Source: Cycas panzhihuaensis
Taxonomy: Eukaryota > Cycadophyta
Direction of reading: 5' to 3'
DNA length: 64,000 nucleotides
Assembly (NCBI GenBank): GCA_023213395.1
Contig: CM041465.1
Location: 71,059,741 to 71,123,740, forward strand
The notes under the pieces were generated by a model. The model made no database searches. It worked only from the letters and a program-made list of their open reading frames with translations, and was not told the origin of the DNA. Both the position numbers and the translations under genes were made by a program. Below are positions 23,600 through 34,919 of the stretch, in pieces (position 1 is the stretch's first letter; each line of letters opens with the position of its first letter).

Positions 23600-24005
23600 C
23601 CTATAATCCTTCTATATTTGAGGAGCCAATTAAAGACCAAATGTAGAAAGTAATAATGGATGAAGAGATGAACTCCATCCTTCAGAATGACATATAGGAA
23701 ATAAAACTACCACCTAGAAAGAAGCTAATTAACTATTGATGGCTTTACAAGACCAAATTTCATGTGGATTATACCATCAAACATCATAAAGCTTGTCTTA
23801 TTATAAGAGGTTTCAAACAATAAGAGAGGATTAACTATGATGAAATCTTTACACTAGTTACCAACATGACCATATTTTATTTAGTTATGTCACTTGTGAA
23901 TCAATTCAACTAGCTGATATACCAAATAGATCTTGAGAGTGCTTTATTGAATGGAGAGCTTACTAAGAAGGTTTTATGGAAGTAACCTATTGACTATATT
24001 GTTCC
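23600..24005 (+). pseudogene. A reverse transcriptase, N-terminal part
   Basis: The start of copia RT is seen as MDEEMNSILQND (23660), WLYKTKFHVDYTIKHHKA, then RINYDEIFTLVTNMT (23830-23880) and the YQIDLESALLNGEL segment (23920-23960). The reading stops at the B insertion in the segment before the palm. Stops sit at conserved Gln codons (KQ-ER, EQP-like). The rest of the RT is at 50553 on. Confidence 0.88.
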
Positions 24006-24228
24006 TACTAGAAATTAGATATTCAATAGCTTCTATTATAATGTTAGAATTAAAGAATGCAAGAGAGAGAGACAAGTATGTAATCACATATAACTCAAGC
24101 CATATTAAAGATCAATATTCAAAACATCATTTCATTAAGCCATTTTGAAGAGTACAATATAATTTGAATATTTCATGGTGTTTAAGAACACCAGGGTTAT
24201 GCAACCCATAAGATATATACTTGGGAAG
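24006..24228 (-). repeat. 3' LTR of B, outer piece
   Basis: It matches 50154-50377, from the start (TACTAGAAATTAG here against TGTTAGAAATTAG there) to ...TTGGGAAG. Element C then interrupts it; GGAAG is duplicated on the other side at 41964-41968. Confidence 0.92.
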
Positions 24229-24880
24229 TGTTGAGATCCCAATAACCTGAAACTTCCACCAAGATCTAAACTTTTCTTCAACTAGTTACAGGAATCAAAA
24301 CTAAAATTTAACATGCAAGTTCTTAAACCAAAGATAATATAATGAAATAAATAAGAAAGCCAAGAATCATATATACACCTAATATAACATGGTAAAACCC
24401 TAGCAGTGTGCTAGGGAAACATCCACATAGGAAAGGTATCGATCTTTATTATGAAAGAATAGAGAAATGTATACAATCTATAGCAAAATGCTCACAACAA
24501 TAATAATTAGCCACCTAACTCTTCACAGTACATCCAATACATCAAACACCATCAACATAATGAAAAAACACCATAAATCGAGCTATATGAGAAAGTCATA
24601 CAAGGCACAAATCTTGACCATAGAATCTAGGGTATTTTGAGCGAACGACCCTGATTCTCTTTACAATTTAGTATGCTTTTCAATACTAGCTTTTTAAGTT
24701 GGGGGCTATCATCCCTGAACCCTCTCTTTGTAGGGGGTGTTCCAATCCCCCCCGTATTCCCCTAGCCAAGGGGGGCTCCCACCCCACTTGGAACCCCCTC
24801 GAGGAAGTTTGGGGGGAAAATTGCACTTCTAACCTATCAAAATTTTAGTCTCCAAAACATTGTTATCACATTATCTAACA
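24229..24880 (-). repeat. 3' LTR of C
   Basis: 652 bp from TGTTGAGATCCC to ATCTAACA. It includes an unusually GC-rich stretch at about 24700-24820 with runs of C and G. Next to it on the minus strand is the purine-rich AAAGTAGAGA (24881-24892). Confidence 0.93.
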
Positions 24881-25671
24881 ATCTCTACTTTGACAACAAT
24901 TTACCTGATACTTTTCCTAGACCATTCATCACCTTTTTTACAAGCCAAGAGAAGTCAAATACCATTTGAACTTCTCTAATAGTGCTAGTCTTGCGAATGT
25001 ATCAGCACAATTTTATTTTGTGTTAACCTTCTTAACTGCCACTCCACCTGCTTCCACAACCTATTTAATAAAATGGTACTTAAGAGCAATATGATTTGTC
25101 CTACTATGATAAGTTGGATTCTTTACTAAGTAAATAGCATTTTGATTATTACAAAATACCTTTACCTTTTCCTATTTCCTTCCAAGCTCAACCAATAGAC
25201 CCTATAACCAGATTGCTTCTTTACAAGCATATGTTACAGTAATACATTTAACTTCTGTAACTGATAATGTAATTATGCTTTGTAATTTTAACATTTAACT
25301 AACTGGACCATTTGCACGAGTGAATACATAACCTGAAGAAGACCTTCTCTTATATAAATCTCCTACAAAATCTGAATCAACATATCTACAAACCTGATTA
25401 CCTATACCTCCAAAGGTGATGCAATGGTCACTTATACCTCTCAAATAATGAAACACCCATTTCACTGTTGTCTAATGTCCCTTTCCTAGATTTGCCATAA
25501 ACCTACTAACTATACCAAGTGTATATGAAATATCAAGTCTTGTACATACCATAGCATATAATAAACTTCCTACTACACTAGCATAAGGTACATAAGATAT
25601 ATAATCCTTTTCTTCTTCATTACTAGGACTCATACTCAAAGAAAGCTTGAAATGGGAAGCTAATGGGATAC
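24881..25671 (-). pseudogene. C RT end and RNase H
   Basis: Continues C's pol after element G: YVPYASVVGSLLYAMVCTRLDISYTLGIVSRFM (about 25490-25610), then the RNase H blocks RYVDSDFVGDLYKRRSSSGYVF (about 25330-25400), the SVTEVKCITVTYACKEAIWL box (about 25210-25270) and KNPTYHSRTNHIALKYHFIK (about 25060-25120). The last block carries the conserved His-Ile pattern of copia RNase H. It ends close to the 3' LTR. Confidence 0.88.
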
Positions 25672-26185
25672 TATTGGAGTGTAATGTCATCACTCAACTC
25701 CCTCTTACCTACCAGGATTATGCACCTCAATTTAGACATATGATGCTCAACATGTCAAGGTAAGTTGAGTTAGTTTATTTAAGTTAAGTTATATTATTTT
25801 ATTATTATTTTAAATTTAGGGGTTGAGGAGTTTCCCTCCTCCCCCAAACTATTTATATTATGGGGTGTACAACCCTATTGTCTTTAGACACCACCCTCAT
25901 ATGAGAAATTTGTATTACTCTTTTCTACTATAATGGATTGAATAATAATGCTTTCATGGTTAATACTATTGTGATTGTGATACATTGATGTATTGATGCA
26001 ATATTGGTTTATGGTTATTTGATATATGTTCTGACCTGTTCTCCTACAAGTATATTTTCCATCATTTAGTATTAGAGCATAGTCCTACAAATATTATTTC
26101 CAACATTTGGTATCAGAGCAGTTTAGCCTAATATTGTTTCCATCATTTGGTATCATAGCATAGTTTGACTATTATTATTCCTTCA
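25672..26185 (+). repeat. 5' LTR of G
   Basis: 514 bp from TATTGGAGTG (TG mutated to TA) to TTCCTTCA. It differs from the 3' LTR by scattered substitutions. The terminal part consists of about 40-bp units with primer-site-like sequences. Confidence 0.94.
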
Positions 26186-26200
26186 TTTGGTATCAGAGCA
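26065..26200 (+). repeat. Reiterated primer-binding-site unit at the LTR end of G
   Basis: Four copies of a unit of about 40 bp start at 26065, 26106, 26146 and 26186. Each contains a TTTGGTATCAGAGCA-like sequence (first and third copies have one or two changes), preceded by a TTCCATCA-like end. The last copy, at 26188-26200, is the true primer site directly after the LTR. The first three lie inside the LTR. The 3' LTR has the same three internal copies at 31660, 31701 and 31741. Confidence 0.92.
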
Positions 26201-27216
26201 GGCGATTACTAAGCTGTGAAGATTTGTGTAGATCTACGTAAGATTTTTAGCAACAAGTTATATACATTCAAGTTTTATTCTCATATTTAAGTTATTTTCT
26301 CTTCAGATCTATAGATTTATCATATATTTTGATAGTTTATAAGTTTTTTTGTCTACTTATTTGATATTTTTTGCAGATTTACAAAAGAGCATCAGTTGCA
26401 TACAAAAGTTATCAAGCTTTTTTCAAAGATCTGTAATTTGTTACTTTAGATCTACTATTTTTTATTATAGATCTACTATACTCATATCAGATTTGTATTA
26501 TTTATCTTAAGATCTACTTATTTTATCAAGTTTTTTCAGTATTTCTGCTACATTTAGTTCATATCTATTGTATTTCATTTCAGATCTATACTTTTCATTA
26601 TATTATTTGACTATATTTTTAAGTTTTCTACAGATCTACAATTTCTAGAGTATATTTAGTTTTTTTTGGAGAAGAATACATTGCAGATATGTATATTGGA
26701 AGCTTTTAAAGCTTATTTTTAGCTACAAAGCTAGCTATAGCTACGTGTTCCAGGTTCTTCAGTTATTTTTCAGTTCTAAAACACATTTTTTTGATATATC
26801 TTACTCGAGTATATTTAAAAATTTTTTATTTTTGCATGACCTTGAAATATTTAGTTTATCTTTTTTTTTAAATATAAACATATATTTCATGTATTTGATG
26901 CACTTTTATGGATACACTTAATAATCTGGTTATTTTCCTAAATATACTTACAAATTTGGCTATTTTTCATGGATATATTTCCAAAAATCTAGCTTATTTG
27001 ACATATGCTGAATACAGATTCTATTGAAAGGTCTGCACTTATATAGATTTGTTTTTAGTGCTATTACAGAAGAAAATTCATCCCAACCAAAAGATCTTGA
27101 AAGCCAATGTCTCTTTGCACAACTTAAGAATTCAAAAGTAAAGAACAAAGGAAGTTTTTTCCTTCTGGTTGCTTTTTCAACATCACTGAGTGTTGCCAAA
27201 CCATCTCTATCTCTAT
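26201..27216 (+). other. First part of G leader
   Basis: T-rich non-coding sequence with recurring AGATCTA-type phrases (AGATCTACGTAAG at 26229, then several CAGATCTAC/T between 26300 and 26640). I see no gene. A short open frame at 27024-27227 has no recognisable domain. Confidence 0.5.
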
Positions 27217-27416
27217 CTAGCTCTTGAAAAAGCCTCTTTCCTTATGTGACCCTTTGGCCCTACTCCTACTAAAACTTCTCTTGAGTATTGGAATTGATGA
27301 GTAAGACGCATGAATAGCATCCTGCCATTTGAGAAGTTCATCTATAGCTTGCATTTTCTGAGATCCAATAGCTATCATTTCTGGTAATGCAAAAAATATT
27401 TTCTGCTCTACCTTGT
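27217..27416 (-). pseudogene. Unrecognised protein-like fragment in G
   Basis: The minus strand is open for about 65 codons before a stop at 27217-27219. It includes ALPEMIAIGSQKMQAIDELL and SIPILKRSFSRSRAKG. It does not resemble retroelement proteins and its base composition is higher in GC than the surroundings. It could be a second captured host fragment or another piece of the same gene. I do not recognise it. Confidence 0.35.
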
Positions 27417-27719
27417 ATCATAACCAGAGGTACATCGCAAACTTGAATGGTACGTTTTTGGCATGTAGCCAACAGAGAATTCAACCATACAAAGGTACGC
27501 CTACTTATCAATCCTAAATCGACATAGCTTGTAATGGTTTCAACCCCCTATTTTGGGTTGTAGATTGTGTATCAGTTAATAAGTTCTCAAAAAGGATATT
27601 AGTATTTTCAATTACCAAAACTCTTGTTGAGCCCATCTATAACCAAGGTGTGGTGTATTGAGCCTTGTTGAGCCCATCTATAACCAAGGTATGGTGTCTT
27701 GAGCCATTTGGTATCATTC

Positions 27720-28199
27720 TTGCCCATTGAATGTCATGAAATCTACTATTAAACTCAAGTGATGGTTGTTAACAGATATTCCATAAGAATCAAATACACC
27801 TTTCACTTCTCGTACAATAGTGGTACAAGTAGATTCCATGCCATACACTTCATGCATAGCATTTATATCATTTGTTGTTAACTTACTCAAATCAAATTCA
27901 TCACCAAGCATCCATAAGACTTGAAAGTTAATCTCTTCATGCATAGCATTTATATCATTTGTTGTTAACTTACTCAAATCAAGTTCATCACCAAGCATCC
28001 ATAAGACTTGAAAGTTAATCCCATCTATCTGAAGTGCTTGAACATTAGGATCCCCATTATAGTCTATCATAGAGCAACGGTCAATATTTGATACAGAACT
28101 AACACAAACCTTCTTTGCAACATTGAAGAGAAAAAAATCCCTTTTGCCACTTTCCATTCTCTTTTCTCTTGTTTCCATTATCACTAACTGCAAGAGCAT
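27720..28199 (-). pseudogene. Captured fragment of RNA polymerase I largest subunit gene
   Basis: A 161-codon open frame on the strand opposite to G's transcription. From about residue 28 on it resembles the C-terminal part of the largest subunit of plant RNA polymerase I (RPA1/NRPA1). Diagnostic wording is AKKVCVSSVSNIDRC, then LQIDGINFQVLW, then TNDINAMHEVYGMESTCTT and YGISVNNHHLSLIVDFMTF. The YGIxV...HLSLI-D-MTF pattern separates it from the Pol II and Pol III homologues. An 87-bp segment (29 codons, INFQVLW...MHE) is duplicated in tandem, in frame. The similarity stops after MTFNG at about 27722. It is a small part of a protein that is normally well over 1500 residues, so it cannot function as a subunit. 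Confidence 0.78.
27848..28021. repeat. In-frame 87-bp tandem duplication
   Basis: The segment 27848-27934 is repeated at 27935-28021 with one visible difference (Phe against Leu codon in GDE-F/L-DLS). Only the captured polymerase fragment contains it, so the duplication probably happened after capture or shortly before. Confidence 0.9.
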
Positions 28200-30509
28200 T
28201 TACTGCTTTCTAAAGCCCTCCTCCTGAAAAGTGCCATTCTCCCCCAGTTGGGTTATGTGTTTGGCATCTCACAGTACATGTTGGGTTATGGGTCTCACGG
28301 TACATGTTGGGTTATGCGTTTGGTGTCTCATGTACGTTGGGTGCAGCTAGGCATGGCTCATTGATAACAACGTAGGTAATAACAGCAGCTATAGCTATTA
28401 GCTTCTCTTCTGGCGTTAACAGCAGGATTTGAACCTCTGCAGGCAGAAATTTGACATGCAAAGTACATTAATTCAGCTTCGTTATTACATTAATCTTCAC
28501 CATTTTCTTATTTATATTTGTATATTAACTACGCTCGAATTTGGTTTTTTTTTCATTTATTTTGGTTTTTACAATTATTTTATTTATTTTCTTATAGTGC
28601 AGGTTATATATTTGCACATATATACATTTTTTTTAGCGTGCTAACGTTGCCTTTCCAGCATTTTTTTAGTAGCATTAACCGTACTTTATGCAGCAATACG
28701 CAGCATTAGCCGTACTTTAATAACAGTGCCATAGAAGTTGGTTTCATTATATATATATAGTGTTTATCTTTTATTTTATATATATCTTTGGCATGCAGCT
28801 CGAATAATGCAGCATAGGCACATTGATAATAGTGCAACTGGCAGCGATTAGTGCGCAGCATTAACAACATTTGTATGCGTAATAGCATCTGCAAGCGCGT
28901 GAAGTTTTGTTATTGATAATGTTTCATTTTTTATATATATAGTATATTTATTATTCATTGGTTATTAAGCCCGACTTGGTGTCTGACTTATTCATAGCAT
29001 CTGACTTATTCGCAGTGCAGCTTATTGCTTGCATCGGTGCCTTACAACCGTTTTTTTTATTTTTTCATATATATTGTTTAACATCAAGTTTTTGAAAATT
29101 AGATTTAATTGTATAATTTTTCAAATCTAGGGTTTAAAGAGTTTAATCTCCTTCCACTTTCAGCCCCCGGTCCCATTTCACCATCACGTGACTACTAGTC
29201 ACTTCCAAAAAAGATTTTTCATGTTTTTATAAATGTTTTCATTTTTATTTTTTTTTTCAATTTTATTTTTTTAATAAAGTTATTAGCCATTTTTTGTTAT
29301 AACTCTTCGCTGAAGCATCGGTTTTAAACGAAACTAGTTTCATTAGATCAGAAATTTTCTGTACACCAATTTTGATTAATCATATGACCAATTTGGTGCT
29401 AATTTGACCCTGTTTCGGTCAATTTAATGTCAGACATTTAAATTTCTAGTATTTTTCACACTTTTAATAAACTCACTTTTAGAATCGACCATAATTTATT
29501 ACTGGTAAATTATTTTCTGCCATCATTTCTTCTATAGCAATCTATATTCTACAAACTTCAATACCCACTTCTTATTTTAATTTTTTGAATTTATTTTTGT
29601 TAGTATTTTAATCACTAAAAGTGGGAATTTAGTTATTTTTAACATGTTTCTTAACATTTTACATAAAGACACCTGTTACCATTTTTTGCTATAACTTTTT
29701 TATTTTGTATCAGATTTTAATTCTCTTAGTTTCGTTGGGAATCTGACCCAATTCTCTTCGATTTGACATAATGTTTTATACATTTTGACATATTTTTCCT
29801 AATTTTCAAATCATTCAAAGTAGAGGTACTTTGTTGCCTCAAATCTGCTATTTTACACATTTTTTAATATATTTTTCCAAAAATTTTTAATTGAAAGTAT
29901 ATTGAATAATTTTTTAAACAATATTTAATCACCTTACAGTATTCTATAAGTATTTTGTTTGCATTTTGACCCCCTGCTCCTGTTTAGTCTCAAAACGAGG
30001 CCTATACCTTTGACTCGCTAAAACTTGATTTCTAAGAACCTGTTTTCAGAACGGTTAATTCCGTTGGGTTTATATTTTATTTAACTTTATACTCATAAAG
30101 TTTCATATTATTCTAATATCATTTAATATACTTTTGAATCCCTCAAACCTAAGGTTATCATTTAAACCTTCTTTTAAGGAGCATATTAATTTTTTTATTA
30201 AAAATTTCTTTATATTGTTATTTTTTCAAAGTGAAAAATACTTTTATATATTTTATTTTCAGCACTTTACATTATTATCAAGGTAAAAGATCTTCATATG
30301 TGCTCTTATATTCACTTTATCTCAAAGTGTATTTGAAAGGCGTACATATATTTAAAAGTTCTTTTATCATTTTTAAAAAGATTATTTCCTTATTATGCCT
30401 AGTTAATTGACTTTCTAAAGGGCATTTGAAATCATATATATTCATTAATTTATTTATATCTTAACTTGTTAAAGCATATTCATTCTACCTACTAAAGTTG
30501 TTTGATAAA
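28200..30509 (+). other. Second part of G leader
   Basis: From 28200 to about 29050 the sequence is less AT-rich and has short direct repeats: ACATGTTGGGTTATG units at 28275-28320 and GCAGCATTA-CCGTACTTTA units at 28670-28720. From 29050 on it is T-rich. At 29155-29330 it shares landmarks with the leaders of A and J (AGCCCC...CACGTGAC, and a GTTATAACTCTT segment at 29298). No open frame of note is seen. Confidence 0.5.
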
Positions 30510-31256
30510 ATGACTCAATTCCTTATTTTTGATGGCCAAAATTTTGCACAATGGCATAACACTATGAGAAACTATTTTATTAAACATGATTTGTAGAAAT
30601 ATTTACAACATGATTATGATGTTAGCATTAAAGAATATGTTCGAAAGGATAATGAAGCATTAGGTTTATTATTTTGTATTATGAATGATACAATTTTTTC
30701 AAAGGTATGTGGTTTGATAACATCTAAGTCTGTTTGGGATTTATTGATTTCCATTTATGGGGGAGATACCCCCAATGTATTTGATGAAATTTTTAATGAG
30801 CATGTGAGAAAGGTAATAGAATAGGTAGATCAGGATGACAAAACCAATGAAGATTTAGATCAAATGTATGACCACCTTGTTGCACAAGGATTTGATCCTC
30901 CATTTGAGGAGGAGAATGAAGATGAATCTTATAACATGATGCAGAATGAATGTGATGATATGACAAAGAATGAACTTGATGATATGACAATTGTTCAAAA
31001 CATAAAGATTACAAAAGTTCAAGTTTAAAGCCTTTTTAATGTTCTAATTGACAAAGTCAAAATTACAGTTATTCATTTATATTTGAATCAAGTTTCATCT
31101 ACTTATAGTTTTTCTACATCATTCCATGATAGAGAGATATATGTGGCTATAAGGATGAGAAGAGTTGATAAAGATTAAGATCAGAATTTCAAAGTTTTTT
31201 TCAAGTACAAGTTCTATAAGTTCAAGGAAAAGATATAAGTGTTCGCGATGACATTA
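30510..31256 (+). pseudogene. G Gag-like gene
   Basis: The gene starts at the ATG at 30510 (MTQFLIFDGQNFAQWHNTMRN), typical of copia Gag, and is interrupted by several stops (first near 30594). RKDNEALGLLFCIMNDTIF and TSKSVWDLLISIYGG follow and match B's Gag. A variable acidic segment lies at 30830-31000 (DDKTNEDLDQMYDHL, EEENEDESYNMM). The C-terminus, FFKYKFYKFKEKI with DDIKGENVG, overlaps the polypurine tract. No zinc knuckle is seen. Confidence 0.87.
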
Positions 31257-31266
31257 AGGGGGAGAA

Positions 31267-31780
31267 TGTTGGAGTGTAATGTCATCACTCAACTCCCTCT
31301 AACCTACTAGGATTGTGCACCTCAATTTAGACATGTGATGCTTAACATGTCAAGGTAAGTTGAGTTAGTTTATTTGAGTTAAGTTATATTATTTTATTAT
31401 TATTTTAAATTTAGGGGTTGAGGAGTTTCCCTCCTCCCCCAAACTATTTATATTATGGGGTGTACAACCCTGGTGTCTTTAGACACCACCCTCATATGAG
31501 AAATTTATATTACTCTTTTCTACTACAATGGATTGAACAATAATGCTTTCATGGTTTATACTATTGTGATTGTGATATATTGATGTATTGATGCAATATT
31601 GGTTTATGGTTATTTGATATATGTTCTGAACTGTTCTCTTGCAAGTATATTTTCTATCATTTGGTATCATAGCATAGTCCTGCAAACATTATTTCTAACA
31701 TTTGGTATTAGAGTAGTTTAGCCTAATATTGTTTCTATCATTTGGTATCAGAGCATAGTTTGACTATTATTGTTCCTTCA
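31267..31780 (+). repeat. 3' LTR of G
   Basis: 514 bp from TGTTGGAGTG to TTCCTTCA, preceded by the polypurine tract at 31256-31266 and followed by GATAC. Confidence 0.94.
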
Positions 31781-31785
31781 GATAC

Positions 31786-32530
31786 TCACTGGTTTCACAT
31801 TTGCCATACCAAACCTAGTTAGCATCTTCTCCATATATTTCTACTGTAATAACCATAGCTTACCATTTTTCCTGTCTCTATGTGTCTCCATACTTAAGAT
31901 TTATTTTGCAACTCCTAGATCCTTCATATCAAAAGTCCTAGCCAATTGATCCTTTAACTTATTGATTTCTGCCATGCTCTTGCTTGTAACTAGTATGTCA
32001 TCAACATACAATACTAAGATAATGAATAAGCCATTATCTAAGAATTTAAAGTAAACATAATGATCATACTCACTTCTTTTGAAATTTTATCTCTCCATGA
32101 AGACATCAAACTTCTTGTACCATTACTTGGGTGATTACTTTAGGATATACAATGATTTCTCGAGCCTGCAAATAAGTCTTTTCTTGCCATCTTATACAAA
32201 CCCTTTTGGCTGATTTATATAGATCTCGTCATCTAAATATACATGCAGAAAAGTTGTTTTTACATCTAACTACTCCAACTCTAAATCAAGAGAAGATACC
32301 AATGCTAACAAAACTCTAATTGAAATAAGTTTGACAACTGGTGAAAAGATCTTATAAAAATCAATACGTACTTTCTTTGCAAAGCCTTTAGCCACTAGTC
32401 CTGCCCTGTATTTGTCAAACTTTCCATCAACATCTATTTTCTTCTTAAAAACCCACTTGCGACCAACAATCTTCCTTCCATATGGAATTTCTACCAATTC
32501 TTATGAATTATTTTTCTTTAAAGCATCTAT
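31786..32530 (-). pseudogene. C reverse transcriptase
   Basis: RT opens with GRKIVGRKWVFKKKIDVDGKFDKYRAGLVAKGF at 32380-32497 and runs through FSPVVKLISIRVLLALV. The catalytic YVDD is intact at 31997-32008 (LVLYVDDILVTS). The RT ends at 31786 where element G is inserted, after ANVKPVS; the remaining part (IPLASHFKLSLSMSP...) is beyond G at 25666 and below. Stops are mostly TAA or TAG at Gln or Trp positions. Confidence 0.88.
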
Positions 32531-32799
32531 CTCTTCCTACATAGCCCTCTTCCACTTCTCACTATGGATATCATCTACTACTTTGTGATAACATATAGGC
32601 TTACCATCATTAGAAACCAAAGTAATAGAAATATAAGGGTTGTACCTATCAGGTGGATGACTAACTCATGTAGATCTTCTAACAATTAGTGGAGGAGTAT
32701 CCACATACTCCTATAAATCTGTTATAGATTCGTTTTTAGAAAGATCTTCCCGTTCTTTTGTTTCCAAAGATGGATGGATTTCAAATTTGACCTATTGAT

Positions 32800-33600
32800 G
32801 TTCAACTTTCTACTCTTGTTTTACTTCAACTTTTACACTATCTAATTTTAAAAAGGGAGATTCATCAAATATAACATCTCTGTTAATAGTGATTTTATGG
32901 GCAGTAGGATCCCACAACCTATATCCCTTTACATCATCTCTTTCACCATAACCAATAAAGATACATCTCTTAGATTTTAGGTCTAACTTTGAACATTGAC
33001 TTTTATTAGTCAAGGCATAAGTATCACAACCAAAAACTTTAAAATTTGAATAGTCACATGGATGTCTAGTTCATACCTCTTTAAGAATCTTACAATCTAT
33101 TGAAAGTGATGGTGACCTATTTACCAAATAGCAAGCTATTTGAATAGCTTTTGCCCATAAGCCTTGCTCCACTCCTACATTACTTAGCATGCTTCTTGCT
33201 CTTTCTAAGAGTATCCTATTCATGCACTTAGCTATTCCATTCTACTACAGAGTATAGCTAGTGGTCTTATACCTTTCAATCCCAACTTCTTTGTAATAGT
33301 TCTCAAAGTCCAAGGAGTTGAACTCACCTTCATTATCAGTTCTTAAATATTTAGTTGACTTGTTAGTGCTCTTTTTAACTAGAGCCTTGAACTGCTTAAC
33401 ACATTGAAGACTTCGGATTTCTTTTTCAAAAAATAGACCCATACCTTTCTAAAGTAATCATCTATAAATATGGCAAAGTACAATGATCCTCCATAAGATA
33501 TTGTAGGGGCTGGTCCCCATACATCTAAATATATGTAATCCATAACACCTTTACTAGTGTGACTCCCTACTTTAAACCTGAGTCTACACTACTTTCTAAA
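32800..33600 (-). pseudogene. C integrase core and C-terminus
   Basis: The first Asp is present in YIYLDVWGPAP (about 33520-33540). The second is present in YLRTDNEGEF (Asp at about 33337). The Glu segment reads NGIAKCMNR near 33215-33235, where Glu has become Lys. The C-terminal part includes FGCDTYALTNKSQCSKLD and CIFIGYGERDDVKGYRLWDP at 32890-33030. A stop after RYKTTSYTL and the Glu change inactivate it. Confidence 0.88.
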
Positions 33601-34110
33601 AATATAATATTTGTAAAAATCTAAATCTAAAAGTTATAAGTTAGGAAGTAACTTACGGTTTGTTAGCACCTTAAGTCCTCTCTCACTCATGTGCCCAAGT
33701 CTCTGATGCCAAAGCTGAGCTAGATCTTATGTAGTCTTTGATGTTGTAGCTACATGGATGACATCTGTACTTCCCACTAAAATATAAAGGTTTCCTTTTT
33801 TTAAGGCTTTCATAACAACCAAGGTGCCCTTTGACACCTTTAAGACTTCTTCATGACTTATGTACTTATAACCACTAGAATCTAGTTCACCCAAGAAAAT
33901 CAGATTCTTTTTCAGATCAGGTATATGTCTAACTTCAGTTAATATTCTCAGTACACCATTGAACATTTTAATTTTGATACTACCAATGCCCACTGTCTTA
34001 CAAGAAACTTCATTTCCCATAAGCACATCACCACCATCAAGAGGTTGGTATGATGAGAACTAACTCTTGTATGAACACATGTGGTGTGAAGCACCTAAAT
34101 CTAATAAATA
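33600..34110 (-). pseudogene. C protease and pre-integrase
   Basis: The protease active site at about 34088-34102 reads YLLDLGASHHM, so DSGA has become DLGA. The open frame 33727-34026 carries the remainder (IGSIKIKMFNGVLRILTEVRHIP, KKNLIFLGELDSSGYKY). The pre-integrase zinc segment LWHQRLGHMSERGLKVL lies at about 33680-33725. Confidence 0.87.
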
Positions 34111-34919
34111 ATCATGGTGATAATCACAAACATTATAAGAAACCAAGACACCATCATCTATACCTTGATTTAACTCCACCTGATTAGCCTCCTTGGTAGG
34201 ATCTTTCTTTTTTTAAAACTCCTTCCTTTTATAGCAATCCTTCTTAAGGTGACCTATCTTATTATAGTGCCAACATCTAAGCTTACTCTTCTTGCCTTTT
34301 GACTTTGACCTTGCTGTGTCCTTGGAGCTTTGTCCTCAATTGTTCTACCCCTTACTGTAATAGATTCTTATATGGAGGTTTCAAGACTAGACTTCCTCCT
34401 AAATTCTTCCATTAACAAAGCACTCACAACAGAATCATAGTCCAATTTATCTATAGTGCTAAAACTAATTAAGGTGACAATATTATCCTAGGATTTTGGT
34501 AATGAACATAAGAAGGTAACAACCTTATCCTCATCCTTAATTGTGATATCAATACTAGCTAACTAACAAATACGAGTATTGAAAATATTTAAATGGTTAG
34601 CAATTTTTGTACCTTCCTTCATTCTTAATGAGTATAATTTCCTCTTCAAGTAGATTCAATTTGTTACTAATTTGGTCATATACAAGCCTTTCAATCGAGT
34701 CCAGAATCCTACTTCTGTTTGCTCTTCTACAATATTAAATATAACTCCATCTACCAAGTACAATCGTATTATGCTAAGAGCCCTTTTATCTAGATCATCC
34801 CATTCGTCATCGTCCATCCTTGCAGGTTTCTTTAATTTACCTACAAGAGCTCTATATAAACTTTGTTATATTAGAACATCATACACTTTCAACTTCCACA
34901 ACTCAAAGTTGTTCTTGCC

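Larger units (their letters stand above)
25672..31780 (+). mobile_element. Gag-only LTR retrotransposon G carrying a host gene fragment
   Basis: LTRs are 514 bp each (25672-26185 and 31267-31780) and the target duplication is GATAC (25667-25671 and 31781-31785). The primer site is at 26188-26200, a leader of about 4.3 kb follows, then a single decayed gag-like gene (30510-31256) ending in the polypurine tract AAGGGGGAGAA (31256-31266). No protease, integrase, RT or RNase H is present. The Gag, the LTR wording and the end of the gene match element B. The leader contains an antisense fragment of an RNA polymerase I largest-subunit gene (27720-28118). G must rely on enzymes of another element. 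Confidence 0.92.

Noticed and set aside
27848-28021. CRISPR-like or regulatory repeat
   Set aside because: It is a single two-copy tandem duplication of 87 bp that keeps the reading frame of the captured polymerase fragment.
28415-28445. GGATTTGAACCTC, resembling the T-arm of a tRNA (minus strand GGTTCAAATCC)
   Set aside because: The stem around it does not pair well, and no D-arm, anticodon arm or acceptor stem could be found. It is probably a chance B-box, although a decayed tRNA-derived repeat cannot be excluded.
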